Shown here one piece after another: positions 41,875 to 51,185 of a stretch of DNA of 64,000 nucleotides. The notes under the pieces are model-generated. The model made no database searches. It worked only from the letters and a program-made list of their open reading frames with translations, and had not been told where the DNA came from. The position numbers and the translations under genes are program-made. The stretch comes from Paenibacillus albus (GTDB taxonomy: Bacteria; Bacillota; Bacilli; Paenibacillales; Paenibacillaceae). The stretch is taken from NCBI RefSeq assembly GCF_003952225.1, contig NZ_CP034437.1, forward strand, positions 6,124,001 through 6,188,000, read 5' to 3'. Numbering within the stretch: the first letter of the stretch is position 1; the number at the start of each line of letters is the position of its first letter.

Positions 41875-43137
41875 CTACCACACATACCGATCGAGGAACG
41901 AGTTGCGGAACTTCCCTTGCGGATCGCACTTGGCAGCAAGGCTAAGAAAATCAGCTCGTTTCTCATACTGCGACTTCACACGCTCCGGCGCCATCGTGAA
42001 CAGCTTACCCCAATGCGGGCGTGCCTCATAAGGCTCGAGCGCTGCTTCGATAAGCGGCAGTACGCGCTGAACAGCCTCGCCAAGCGGCTTCCATGTAAAA
42101 TGGATCGCGACCGAGTCCCGTCCGTAGCTTGGACTCATCCACAGCTGATCGGCGGCGATTGTGCGCACTTCGGAAATATAGATCAGCGGAGCGATATGCT
42201 CCCGCAGCTGATGAATGGCCTCTAACGCAGCATAGGCATGCTTCCGCGGCACAAAGTATTCGCTCTGCAGCTCTTCTCCCGCGCTTGGCGTAAAGGCCAT
42301 GCGGAAATGCGGCAGACGCACATGCCATGGCCCGCGCACGCCAAGCTGCTCGCTGCATGGCTCCGCCGAAATGCCTGGCACGGGATGCAGCTTCGCGACA
42401 GCTCTTGTCGCCCCGTGGAACTCTTCTTCGCCGCGCATATCTTCTGCACCAGCCAGAGCCAGATGCTTCAACCACACCTGATTGAAGCGATCGCTGCTCC
42501 AATCCGTGAAGAGGCTGACGCTGTATGCGCTTGAGAACACACCATCGATCCCGCTCTCAAGCCTGGATAACGGAAGCTTCTCATATAGCAGCTGACTAAT
42601 GTCAAAGCTCGGCATGATGTCGAGCGTCAGCTTCGATACGATGCCCAGTGCTCCAAGGCCAACGATAGCTCCATCCGCTTCCGGCTGCTCGCCGCGAGTG
42701 AAAACAACCTTTTCCCCGCTTGCCGTAACGACCTCAATGGAACGGACGGCTGTCGCTAGTCCTCCGTTGCGGTCCCCTGAGCCATGCGTCCCTGTTGCGC
42801 AAGCACCGGCAATTGTGATGTGCGGCAGCGAAGCAAGATTATGCAAGGCATAGTTGTTATTATGCAAAAACTCAGCGAGCTCACCGTACCGAATGCCGCC
42901 TTCCACCGTGACGGTCCCTCTGGCCTGATCAAGCTCCAGCACTTGATTCATCTTCTTCAGCGATACCAAGCTGCCCTCCGTATCAGCAATGCTGTTGAAC
43001 GAATGCCGCGTTCCAAGCGCCCTCACCTGCTGGCTCTTCGCCACCCAGTCCTGCAGCTGCTCCACTTGCTCCGGCTCGAACAGCTCCGCAGCACCAAACC
43101 TATAATTCCCCGCCCAATTGCGTTCCTCTTGCATCAT
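41875..43137 (-). CDS. FAD-linked alditol/lactone oxidase (AldO-like)
   Basis: A 420-residue flavoprotein of the VAO family related to alditol (xylitol) oxidase and arabinonolactone oxidase. The FAD region shows RALGTRHSFN near 40-49, where the His is the expected covalent FAD anchor, then HITIAGACATGTHGSG near 106-121. The C-terminus has PHWGKLFT and CDPQGKFRNSFLDRYVW, typical of the group. It should oxidise a polyol with oxygen, releasing peroxide. A start at 43161 is possible, but the ATG at 43137 has GGAG eight bases upstream. Second gene after the acyl-ligase gene. Confidence 0.87.
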   Translation of the reverse strand: MMQEERNWAGNYRFGAAELFEPEQVEQLQDWVAKSQQVRALGTRHSFNSIADTEGSLVSLKKMNQVLELDQARGTVTVEGGIRYGELAEFLHNNNYALHNLASLPHITIAGACATGTHGSGDRNGGLATAVRSIEVVTASGEKVVFTRGEQPEADGAIVGLGALGIVSKLTLDIMPSFDISQLLYEKLPLSRLESGIDGVFSSAYSVSLFTDWSSDRFNQVWLKHLALAGAEDMRGEEEFHGATRAVAKLHPVPGISAEPCSEQLGVRGPWHVRLPHFRMAFTPSAGEELQSEYFVPRKHAYAALEAIHQLREHIAPLIYISEVRTIAADQLWMSPSYGRDSVAIHFTWKPLGEAVQRVLPLIEAALEPYEARPHWGKLFTMAPERVKSQYEKRADFLSLAAKCDPQGKFRNSFLDRYVW

Positions 43138-43169
43138 ATCGTTCACTCCACTTCCATTCATTTTGTCAT

Positions 43170-44750
43170 TTAGCCCAGCGTCGTTATTTCATTCTCCAGC
43201 TGCCTCGCTTGCTCCATAAGCTGAACGTAATTCGTCTTGCCCGTCCCTAGAATCGGGACTTCCGCCAAATTGTGTATCTGGGACGGAATGTAGAGGGATG
43301 AAATTTTCTCCTGCTTGATATATTTCTTTAGGCTATTCAAGTCTGTATCTTCCTTGGTTGAGAAAAGTACGATGCGCTCTCCCTTCTTGCTGTCAGGGAT
43401 AGAAACCGCATAGAATCCGGCATGCTCGAAGCAGCCGCTGGCGAGCTTCTCGACATGTCCGAGAGCCACCATCTCTCCCGCAATCTTGGCGAACCGTTTC
43501 AGCCTGGATTGAATCGTTATAAACCCTTCGTCGTCCACCGTTACAACGTCTCCGCAGTCATGCCAGCCGTCGCATGGAACGAATCCTTTGCCGTGAATGA
43601 GGTAGCCCTTCATCACATTCGGCCCTTTTACGACAAGCGTTCCCCCGCTCGCAATCCCTTCAACCGGATTAATCCGGTATTCCATGCCCGGCGCAAGTCT
43701 CCCCACCGTTCCCGGTTTGCGGACATCCGGCGTATTTGTCGAGATCACGGGAGACGTTTCCGTCACGCCATAGCCTTCGAAAATATGAATCCCGAACCGC
43801 TCCTGCCACAGCTTGGCAACTTCCTCCTTCAGCTTCTCCGCGCCGGCAATGACGAGACGAAGCGAAGCGAGATCGCCCTCATTCGCGTTTAAGCCGTAAC
43901 CTTCGAAGAACGTGGAAGTACCGCATATAATAGTTGCTTTTGTCTTGCGAATCGAGCTCGGAATTTCCCTGTAATGCAGCGGGTTCGGATACAGGTAGAC
44001 CGGTAAATCATTGATCGCGCCGAGCAATACGAGCAAGAGCCCGAAGCAATGGAACATTGGCAGCGCATTGAAGATCAGATCACTTGGCATAAAATGAATG
44101 ACCGACAGCATCTGGTTCACGTTCGCATACAAATTATCATGCGTCAGCACGACGCCCTTGGGCTTGCTCTCCGTACCGGACGTAAACAGGATGATTTCGT
44201 TGCTTTGGTGAGCAGTCCGTCTCTTCAGCGCGTACCTGACAAACCCGTTTAGCTTATGGCCGAAATTGACCTGCTTCTGAATATCCTCCAAGTAAATGAA
44301 TTGAACGGTGGAAGACAGATGCTTCACGATGGCATCCAGGCCGCCCTTCTCGATAAAAGCTTTGGAGGTAATCACTTTCTTCACCTCAGCCGTCGCACAG
44401 CACTCCGCAATCGATTCGGCTCCCATCGAGAAGTTGAGCATACATGGCGTGACGCCAAGCTTGAATAAAGAGAACAACGTAACGACGTTACCGATGACAT
44501 TCGGCAGAAGGACGCCGACCTTCGGCTGCCCATCCAGATGCTCCGCAAGGACAGCGCTTACAACTTGGATCGAGAGCAGAAGCCTCTTATAGGTCACTTT
44601 GCCGAGCGGGTCTTCGATAATGGTTGTTGTTCTCCCCTTATCAGCAGCAGCTAGAAGCTCGTTGTATAAATTGACATTGCGCTTGTCTCCCATACGCGAG
44701 AGAAAAGCGGATTCGATAATCGATGAATCGGAATAGGAAGTTTGCTGCAT
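43170..44750 (-). CDS. AMP-dependent acyl-CoA/acyl-ACP synthetase (Aas-like)
   Basis: A 526-residue adenylate-forming ligase that activates a carboxylic acid with ATP. Core motifs are LFTSGTESKPKGVVLTH near 196-212, FEGYGVTETSPVIST near 330, GWHDCGDVVTVDDEGF near 396, and the hinge and lysine region RFAKIAGEMVALGHVEK with the C-terminal LGTGKTNY lysine. The AGEMVALGHVE form is close to the synthetase half of Aas-type acyl-ACP ligases. It lies upstream of the alditol oxidase gene in the same operon; the biochemical link between them is unclear. ATG at 44750 follows GAAGGGGTTATATC. Confidence 0.88.
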   Translation of the reverse strand: MQQTSYSDSSIIESAFLSRMGDKRNVNLYNELLAAADKGRTTTIIEDPLGKVTYKRLLLSIQVVSAVLAEHLDGQPKVGVLLPNVIGNVVTLFSLFKLGVTPCMLNFSMGAESIAECCATAEVKKVITSKAFIEKGGLDAIVKHLSSTVQFIYLEDIQKQVNFGHKLNGFVRYALKRRTAHQSNEIILFTSGTESKPKGVVLTHDNLYANVNQMLSVIHFMPSDLIFNALPMFHCFGLLLVLLGAINDLPVYLYPNPLHYREIPSSIRKTKATIICGTSTFFEGYGLNANEGDLASLRLVIAGAEKLKEEVAKLWQERFGIHIFEGYGVTETSPVISTNTPDVRKPGTVGRLAPGMEYRINPVEGIASGGTLVVKGPNVMKGYLIHGKGFVPCDGWHDCGDVVTVDDEGFITIQSRLKRFAKIAGEMVALGHVEKLASGCFEHAGFYAVSIPDSKKGERIVLFSTKEDTDLNSLKKYIKQEKISSLYIPSQIHNLAEVPILGTGKTNYVQLMEQARQLENEITTLG

Positions 44751-44843
44751 GATATAACCCCTTCACTATTTATAAACCAAAGTGAGTATTCGCGTTAGCC
44801 GTACAGAATTCCTTCACATTTATGACAATATCCCTCATCTATC

Positions 44844-45752
44844 TTACTCCGCGCTGGAGAGCCTCGCTTTTACCGTCCGCGCATACTCCGTCGGGGTCAT
44901 ATTCGTCTGTTTCTTGAATGCCTTGGAGAAATAATGAATGCTGCTAAACCCCAGCTTCTCTGCAATCTCCGTCATGTTGTCGGTACGCTCGCGAATCATC
45001 AGCTTCGCCCGCTCCACTCTTGCATTCGCTGCATAGGCCATGACCGTGTGGCCGGTTGCTTGCTTGAACAGCTCTTTAAGCCGAGTCTTCCCGATCATGA
45101 ACATGCGGCTGATCTCGTCTAAGGACAGCTCCCTGTCTAAGTGATCGTCCAGATACTTGACGATATGCCTTGCCAGCTCGTCGCTTGCTCTTTCCTTGGC
45201 CGCTGAAGACAACGACGGCTTACGCGCGTGCACGGCTTGCCTGCGGAGAAGTCGTAGCAGCAGCGTTTCCAAGTAGCATTTGATCAGCTGCTCGCTGCCA
45301 AGCTTGGCATCCTCGCGGCGCTTCAGCGGATGCCGGAACGGAAACTCGAACGCATTCATACCCTCTCTCACAATATTGGCCAGCATATTTCGCTCTTCGT
45401 CTTCCAATTGAATGACAAGATCGCGGAACCCCGTGATCGCTTCCGATTCGCATTCGAAGGTCATCACAATGACGTTCGGCGCCTTGCCTCCCACCGCATT
45501 GAACTTGTGATACTCATTGGGCTTATGGAAGATCATCATGCCTTGCGTGAGCAAATGCCGCTCATCATCCGCCATCACCTCGATTACGCCGCGATCGACG
45601 TACAGCAGCTCCCAAAAATTATGGCTCTCCCCGCTGAACACGTAATCGCGCCCGAATTCGAAGTAGAACATCGTGATCATCTGCTCAATGGCGATCGTCT
45701 GCGTTAGCCGCGTGCGGTAATAGTCGTCTTGTTCTGTCTGCGTTTGTTCCAT
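44844..45752 (-). CDS. AraC family transcriptional regulator
   Basis: A 302-residue regulator with an N-terminal cupin-type domain (FWELLYVDRGVIEVM, MIFHKPNEYHKF) and a C-terminal AraC domain (SLDEISRMFMIGKTRLKELF and MTEIAEKLGFSSIHYFSKAF). The frame opens at 45824, but the ATG at 45752 follows GGAGGGGGATCA and is preferred. It is divergent from the Gfo/Idh/MocA gene at 45910, its most likely target. Confidence 0.9.
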   Translation of the reverse strand: MEQTQTEQDDYYRTRLTQTIAIEQMITMFYFEFGRDYVFSGESHNFWELLYVDRGVIEVMADDERHLLTQGMMIFHKPNEYHKFNAVGGKAPNVIVMTFECESEAITGFRDLVIQLEDEERNMLANIVREGMNAFEFPFRHPLKRREDAKLGSEQLIKCYLETLLLRLLRRQAVHARKPSLSSAAKERASDELARHIVKYLDDHLDRELSLDEISRMFMIGKTRLKELFKQATGHTVMAYAANARVERAKLMIRERTDNMTEIAEKLGFSSIHYFSKAFKKQTNMTPTEYARTVKARLSSAE

Positions 45753-45909
45753 TGATCCCCCTCCGGGAAGATATCCATTTATAGAGATTAGCTTAACATG
45801 TTCTCTATCAGACATGAATGGCAAAAAATACGGCTTTTAGGACAAAGAATCGGAAAGTCGAACCGCTTATACTGATACCATCAAAGGCTTGAGGGAGGCG
45901 GCAAGGGAC

Positions 45910-47067
45910 ATGAACATTGGCATTATTGGTTTCGGCGGGCGCATTCGGGGCGTCGCCAAAGATACGTTACGGCAAGATCCGAGCTGCCGGATTGCCGCGA
46001 TTGTTGATCCACGCAGCGAGGAGATTCGGGCAGATCGGGAGCGTCTTGGACTTGGCGAGGACGTGCGCTACTACAATAGCGCAGAAGAAATGCTGGATGC
46101 GGAGAAGCTGGACGGCGTTATGATCGGCACAAGATGCTCCGGCCATACGGAACAAGCGGTGAAGGTGCTGCCAACGGGGCTTCCCTTATTTCTGGAGAAG
46201 CCCGTATCGACGAATATGGCTGATCTCACGCGCCTCAAAGCGAGCTTCGAAGCGAATCCAAGTCCAGTCGTCGTGTCATTCCCGCTGCGGGTAACTTCAA
46301 TCGTCAAGCTGGTCAAAGAGATTGTGGATTCCGGCAAAATCGGCACGATCGAGCATGCCCAAGCGGTGAACAACGTCCCGTACGGCGGTGTGTATTTCCA
46401 GAACTGGTACCGTGATGAGAAAGAGACCGGCGGCTTGTTCCTTCAGAAAGCAACGCATGACTTCGACTACATCAACCATGTACTCGGGATGAAGCCGGTT
46501 AGCATCTGCGCGATGATGTCCAAGCAAATCTTCAAAGGCGATAAGCCGGCCGGCCTCAAATGCGTCGATTGCGAGAGCAATCGCACATGCCCGGACAGTA
46601 CCTTGCAGACGAAGGTGCCTTCCTGGGAGTATTGCGCTTATGCCGAGGATACAGGTAACGAGGATTCCGGCAGCGCTTTAATCCGCTACGAGAGCGGCAT
46701 GCATGTCTCGTATTCGCAGAACTTCTTCGTCAGGGGCGAAGCTGGCGCTCGCGGCGCAAGGTTCATGGGGTACAAGGGAACGATCGAATTCGACTTCAAC
46801 ACGGCTGTCGTCACGGTGTATATGCACCACACCTCGCGCGTGGAAACGTACAAGATCGGGGCAGGCGAGAACCACTTCGGTGGAGATGAAGCGCTCGCTG
46901 CTAACTTCGTCGAACTGATGAAGGGATCGACAAGAACCTCCGTTTCAACGCTAGAGGACGGCATTAACAGCGCCCTACTGTGCCTGAAGGCCAAAGAATC
47001 CGCGATAACGGGGCAGTTCAAGGCTGTGGAGTTTGATTCTAACGTCATCCTGGAAGCGAATCGGTAA
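45910..47067 (+). CDS. Gfo/Idh/MocA oxidoreductase with cysteine-rich insertion
   Basis: A 385-residue dehydrogenase. It has Rossmann motif NIGIIGFGGRIRGVAKD at the N-terminus, EKPVSTN near 97-103 and KATHDFDYINHVLGM near 180. The insertion CVDCESNRTCPDST (C-x2-C-x5-C-P), with a fourth Cys 15 residues later (WEYCAYAED), matches the cysteine set of the protein at 13904-15154 and may bind a metal. Start ATG at 45910 lies after GGGAGGCGGCAAGGGAC. It is divergent from an AraC gene and ends at a strong terminator, so it is a one-gene unit. Substrate unknown. Confidence 0.88.
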   Translation: MNIGIIGFGGRIRGVAKDTLRQDPSCRIAAIVDPRSEEIRADRERLGLGEDVRYYNSAEEMLDAEKLDGVMIGTRCSGHTEQAVKVLPTGLPLFLEKPVSTNMADLTRLKASFEANPSPVVVSFPLRVTSIVKLVKEIVDSGKIGTIEHAQAVNNVPYGGVYFQNWYRDEKETGGLFLQKATHDFDYINHVLGMKPVSICAMMSKQIFKGDKPAGLKCVDCESNRTCPDSTLQTKVPSWEYCAYAEDTGNEDSGSALIRYESGMHVSYSQNFFVRGEAGARGARFMGYKGTIEFDFNTAVVTVYMHHTSRVETYKIGAGENHFGGDEALAANFVELMKGSTRTSVSTLEDGINSALLCLKAKESAITGQFKAVEFDSNVILEANR

Positions 47068-47089
47068 ACGAGAATATTCGCATGGCAAA

Positions 47090-47125
47090 GAGACTGGAAG
47101 CGATGGATTCGCTTCCAGTCTCTCT
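47090..47125. terminator. Bidirectional rho-independent terminator
   Basis: A perfect 14-bp stem (GAGACTGGAAGCGA with TCGCTTCCAGTCTC) with TCTTTG following on the plus strand. It lies between convergent genes. Confidence 0.88.
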
Positions 47126-47148
47126 TTGATTACGCGCCATCGGATTTC

Positions 47149-48828
47149 TTACACCAACTTATTGTCCTGAATCTGAACGCCGCTGCACGCCGTTAAACGG
47201 AAAGCCCCGGTCAAATCGCGAGGTTTACGAGCCGTTTCCGGGAAAGAGATCGTATTCTTCCGGAACGTGAGTCCCCGGGTACTCTTTGCATCGAGCAGTC
47301 GAGCATCTGAAATTAGAAACGTGTTCCCTTCGATCCGAATGTTCCGATGAACAGGCTTTTCGAGCTCTACGCAACGATTCTCCGGAGCGATATAGATGAC
47401 AGGATGCTCCCTCCCGCCACAGTGGTTAAAGGTATTCTGAATGATCGAGACATCCTCGACTCGGCCGGACTCGAACCAGCTCTCCGCATCGTCAGCAATA
47501 AGAATGCCGCTCATCATGAGCCTGTCGAATTGATTATGCTCAATGACAACTTTACGGCGCGTCGTAACTAGAATGCCTCTAGTCGGTATGCGCGAGAAGC
47601 GATTGCCTCGAATCTCCACTTGGGGCGTCCACGTTACATTCTCGACGACATCATGAGGCGCGATAATATTCGAAGCTGGATCTTTTAACGTCAACAATAT
47701 ATCCCTCGCGTTCACGCGCTGGGCATTCATCACCGTATTGCTGTCATAAACCGTTAAAGCGTGGACTCTTACAAATTCGATTTGGTCCCCCGGGAAAAAG
47801 GCATCAAAGCCGTAGCTCTGTCCGTGCATGAAGCGAACGAGAATTTGATTGGCAGCGGGCTTGCCGATAATCCGAAGATGCGTCCCATGAACATTGATTG
47901 CGTCGTCGTGCAAGCCTTCAAACTGACAGTTCTCGATTCGAACGAGTCCCCGGCAGCCGGATAGGTGAATCCCGTCGGCAAATGCAGCGGCCGTTCGGCC
48001 TGACCCCTCGCGCGGCGCGATAGCTAAACCGTCGAATGTTAAGTTCTCGCTGAATTGACCGACTACACCAAGCCCATGCGTATAATGCAGACGTACATTC
48101 TGCCAGGCGATGTTGCGGCTCTTATGAATAAAGACGCCCGCTTGATCGCGAATCCCGTCACGCATCTGGTAAGTGAGTCCTACCGCCGCCGTATCTGGTA
48201 TATCGCTCTGCACGTAATGAAGCCGCAGTCTTCCTGGCTCGATCTCCTCGATAAAATCAGCCGAAGAGATCGGGTTAGGCGCACGCCACGTGATATTCGC
48301 TGCCGGATCGAAGAGCTGTGCCGGCCCCTCCTGATAGGTCCAGCCTTCTCCGATCCAGGTCAGCTTCCCGTCTTGCAGCTCGTACCAGGAGTCGGGATGG
48401 ACTTTAGCGTCAATAGATTGCGCGCCTATCGCCGTTACCGTCATCTCGGACATCGTCGGTCTCACGAAGTCCGTACTCAGGTTGCGAACCTCGATATTCT
48501 CGCACCGCTCGAAGACGAACATCGTAAACTTGCCATGAAACCGGAACAGGGCTCCATTGCCCTCAATCACAACATCCCGAAGCCCTTGAAGAAGCACCCC
48601 GATTGTCTTCGTTACGTCCGGATTTTCTTGCTCACTCGCGCAATTCGTAATATAGAATGGAGTCTTGGCTGCATACTCCGGATAAAAATCGTAGATACCT
48701 TCGGCGCATGACAGCATGACCGGCATATCCTCTGCTGCGACAGCTTCAAAAGCGCGCCGCATTGGAATCACCGTATCCTCGCCGCTATTCGGCCTTGCTC
48801 CGAAATCTGTAAGCTGAATGACTTTCAC
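47149..48828 (-). CDS. GH110 alpha-1,3-galactosidase
   Basis: A 559-residue right-handed beta-helix enzyme. It follows the GH110 pattern along its length: VIQLTDFGARPNS at the start, CENIEVRNLSTDF, HYTHGLGVVGQFSENLTFDG, ADGIHLSGC and EGLHDDAINVHGTHL, then FMHGQSYGFDAFFPGDQIEFVR and LTWTPQVEIRGNRF. The Asp of ADGIH and the Asp pair of HDDAIN match the carboxylates considered catalytic in GH110. Family members remove terminal alpha-1,3-galactose, including from group B antigens. The start is GTG at 48828, overlapping the stop of the upstream GH95-like gene as GTGA, behind GAGAGGGGGATCAAA. No signal peptide, so it acts in the cytoplasm. Confidence 0.87.
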   Translation of the reverse strand: MKVIQLTDFGARPNSGEDTVIPMRRAFEAVAAEDMPVMLSCAEGIYDFYPEYAAKTPFYITNCASEQENPDVTKTIGVLLQGLRDVVIEGNGALFRFHGKFTMFVFERCENIEVRNLSTDFVRPTMSEMTVTAIGAQSIDAKVHPDSWYELQDGKLTWIGEGWTYQEGPAQLFDPAANITWRAPNPISSADFIEEIEPGRLRLHYVQSDIPDTAAVGLTYQMRDGIRDQAGVFIHKSRNIAWQNVRLHYTHGLGVVGQFSENLTFDGLAIAPREGSGRTAAAFADGIHLSGCRGLVRIENCQFEGLHDDAINVHGTHLRIIGKPAANQILVRFMHGQSYGFDAFFPGDQIEFVRVHALTVYDSNTVMNAQRVNARDILLTLKDPASNIIAPHDVVENVTWTPQVEIRGNRFSRIPTRGILVTTRRKVVIEHNQFDRLMMSGILIADDAESWFESGRVEDVSIIQNTFNHCGGREHPVIYIAPENRCVELEKPVHRNIRIEGNTFLISDARLLDAKSTRGLTFRKNTISFPETARKPRDLTGAFRLTACSGVQIQDNKLV

Positions 48829-51080
48829 TTTGATCCCCCTCTCACTGTGCAATGCTCCCCTGCCTCCAGCAGGATCGGGCATACCCCGCCAATGCTGCAC
48901 TCCATCACAACAACAACCCCATTACGCTCAACCGTGAGCTTCCCGGTATCAAATCGATTCTCGAGCAAGAATACCCCGCCCTGTTCAGCTTGCAAATGCA
49001 CATGCTCCAAACGTCCTTTAGCCGCCTTGGCAGAGATCAAGATCCCCATTTCGCCGCGGAAACGTCTAAACTCGGCACCTTTTTCCAGCCATTCTCTCGG
49101 CACAGCCGCAAAGGGGCGAATGATTCCGCCGTTTGTTTGCAGCAGCATCTCTTGCAACGCATCCGCCGCCGCCATATTCCCTTCCAGCGTGAACGGTCGA
49201 TAATGAAACTGGGTAAGTCCCGTCCTTCGAAAATCACCATTCAGGTGGAATCCGTTAGGCGAACAGAGGTGCTGCCAGAACTGCTGCAAATGATACCTTG
49301 CCGCCTCGCCATTCCCCTGCCTTGTATAGAGAGTCGCCATCCAGGCAAACGAGTAACCGACCCACATTCCTTTGCCAAGCTCTTCAAGATGAGCAATGGT
49401 ATCGTCAATGACTTTCTTCTCTGCTGCGGAGCCGCTGTATAAAACGGTCTGCAAAGGATAAATAGCCATTGCATGAGAGAAATGACGGTGACTCTCTAGC
49501 AATCTCTCATCCGGGCTGAGCATGAAGCCGGATCCATCAATAGCAAGCTCAGGCAGCGTTTCGGCAATAGCCGACCAACGATTGCGCTCCTCTGCCATTC
49601 CTAGAAACTCAGACATCTGCGTCAATCGGGTAAACAGATAACGAAGCAGCGCCACATCGTAATTGCTGTTCGGCGTTAGCCACGAAGCAAGGCTGTCATC
49701 GTGAATTTCCGGCGAGCTCGAAATCGGCAGCTGCAGCATTCCATCCTCACCGCGAACTAGCAAATCGAGCATACATAGCGCCGTTTCTTTGAGATACACG
49801 TATGCCTTTGTTTCAAGGAACACTCTATCTCCGGTATACAGCCAGTGCTGATCGAACGCATGACACAGCCAAATTTGATTCGTCGGACTTAGCGAGTACA
49901 TCGGCCAGCCGCCTAGCGGTTTGCCGTCAATGGTCATAACCGATGGCAGATTAATGCCCTCCGACTCATAATATGACTGCGCGAATTCTCGCGCCGCTGG
50001 CCGCAGATCCCATAGGAAGTCAAGGAAACTCTCCCCTTCCTCTAGATGATTCGCTTTCAGATAATGCCAGTAGCTCAGCTCCGTATTCAGGTCATGGTGA
50101 TAATCGCCTTTCCACGGCGGCAGCTTCCCTTCATCCGCCGTCCATACGCCTTGAAGCGGCATAGGAGGGGCGCCTTTTCGAGAGCAGGAGCCGAACAAAT
50201 AATTCGTCAGATACCACTGCTTCTCCATCTCGGAATCCGGTATCGTAATCTCACTCTTCTGCCAATAGCGCTCCCACCACGATAAGTGAGACGCCAATGC
50301 TGCATCGAAACCACTGATTACAGCAGCTGCTGCTTTTGATTTCGCTATTTCTAACCAATCGTCGCCGTCATGATTAGACGCAACAACATAAACCCATTCT
50401 GTCGTACGATCAGAAGTATTGCGTTCTGCAGCTACAATCGCATATTCCAGCTCATGACTTGTTCGTTGAATAAACCAATAGAGCCCCTCTGCCCTGCCAT
50501 AGTCCGCATCAGGGTATCCAAGCAATGCAAGTGAATCGTGAGACAGATGGGAAGAATCCGAATAGGCGGGGGCCCTCAGCTTGAATTGAAGCTTGTTCTG
50601 CGCTTCGCTGTCGGATAACCGAATATAGCCAAATCCATTCTCCGCATGCAGGAATGTCTCTATACGATAAGACACTTCATCAGCTTGCCAGTTTACCTCC
50701 GCCATTGCTTCACGTAGATGCAGCTGGCTCGTCATCGACTCCGCTGCACCGCCATGAAATTCAATCCGACCGGCCGGCAGCTTCGTCGGATTCGGATATT
50801 CGGAGAAGAAGTCGCTGAATCTGCGTGTGATTTGCTGCTGATCCCCGGCTCGAACAAGCTCGGCGAGCTGCCGATACGTGAAGCCCGCATCCCGTACTTC
50901 GGGAACAAGTCTTGTATCCCACAGATCGCCACGATCAAGACTTAGACAAAGCGGCGCACCGTTCCCCCATACTAGACATCCAGTCAGACCGTTACCTAAA
51001 GGAAGAGCTTCATCCCAACGTTCGATCGGCTTATGGAAATCGAGATCGTGCTGTTTCGTAGGTAGTTTGTAAGTATGCAT
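48825..51080 (-). CDS. GH95-like glycosidase (alpha-L-fucosidase/galactosidase family), atypical
   Basis: A 751-residue enzyme with the GH95 layout: an N-terminal beta-sandwich opening (ERWDEALPLGNGLTGCLVWG), then an (alpha/alpha)6 barrel with LQGVWTADEGKLPPWKGDYH, SSSPEIHDD, HRHFSHAMAIYPLQT and NMAAADALQEMLLQT. The presumed acid Glu in SSPE is kept. The DYHTNIN-type stretch reads DYHHDLN, and the IDANFG-type Asp is replaced by Glu (LEGNMA), so specificity may differ from classic alpha-1,2-fucosidases. No signal peptide. ATG at 51080 follows GAGAGGTGCGAGT. Directly coupled to the GH110 gene. Confidence 0.8.
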   Translation of the reverse strand: MHTYKLPTKQHDLDFHKPIERWDEALPLGNGLTGCLVWGNGAPLCLSLDRGDLWDTRLVPEVRDAGFTYRQLAELVRAGDQQQITRRFSDFFSEYPNPTKLPAGRIEFHGGAAESMTSQLHLREAMAEVNWQADEVSYRIETFLHAENGFGYIRLSDSEAQNKLQFKLRAPAYSDSSHLSHDSLALLGYPDADYGRAEGLYWFIQRTSHELEYAIVAAERNTSDRTTEWVYVVASNHDGDDWLEIAKSKAAAAVISGFDAALASHLSWWERYWQKSEITIPDSEMEKQWYLTNYLFGSCSRKGAPPMPLQGVWTADEGKLPPWKGDYHHDLNTELSYWHYLKANHLEEGESFLDFLWDLRPAAREFAQSYYESEGINLPSVMTIDGKPLGGWPMYSLSPTNQIWLCHAFDQHWLYTGDRVFLETKAYVYLKETALCMLDLLVRGEDGMLQLPISSSPEIHDDSLASWLTPNSNYDVALLRYLFTRLTQMSEFLGMAEERNRWSAIAETLPELAIDGSGFMLSPDERLLESHRHFSHAMAIYPLQTVLYSGSAAEKKVIDDTIAHLEELGKGMWVGYSFAWMATLYTRQGNGEAARYHLQQFWQHLCSPNGFHLNGDFRRTGLTQFHYRPFTLEGNMAAADALQEMLLQTNGGIIRPFAAVPREWLEKGAEFRRFRGEMGILISAKAAKGRLEHVHLQAEQGGVFLLENRFDTGKLTVERNGVVVVMECSIGGVCPILLEAGEHCTVRGGSK

Positions 51081-51185
51081 ACTCGCACCTCTCTCTTATT
51101 TATAGCAAATAGAATAGAATGCCCTGCTCTTATAAGGCATCTCGATATCTTCTAGAACCTATTGCTCCTTTAGCGGAGCTCCCAC

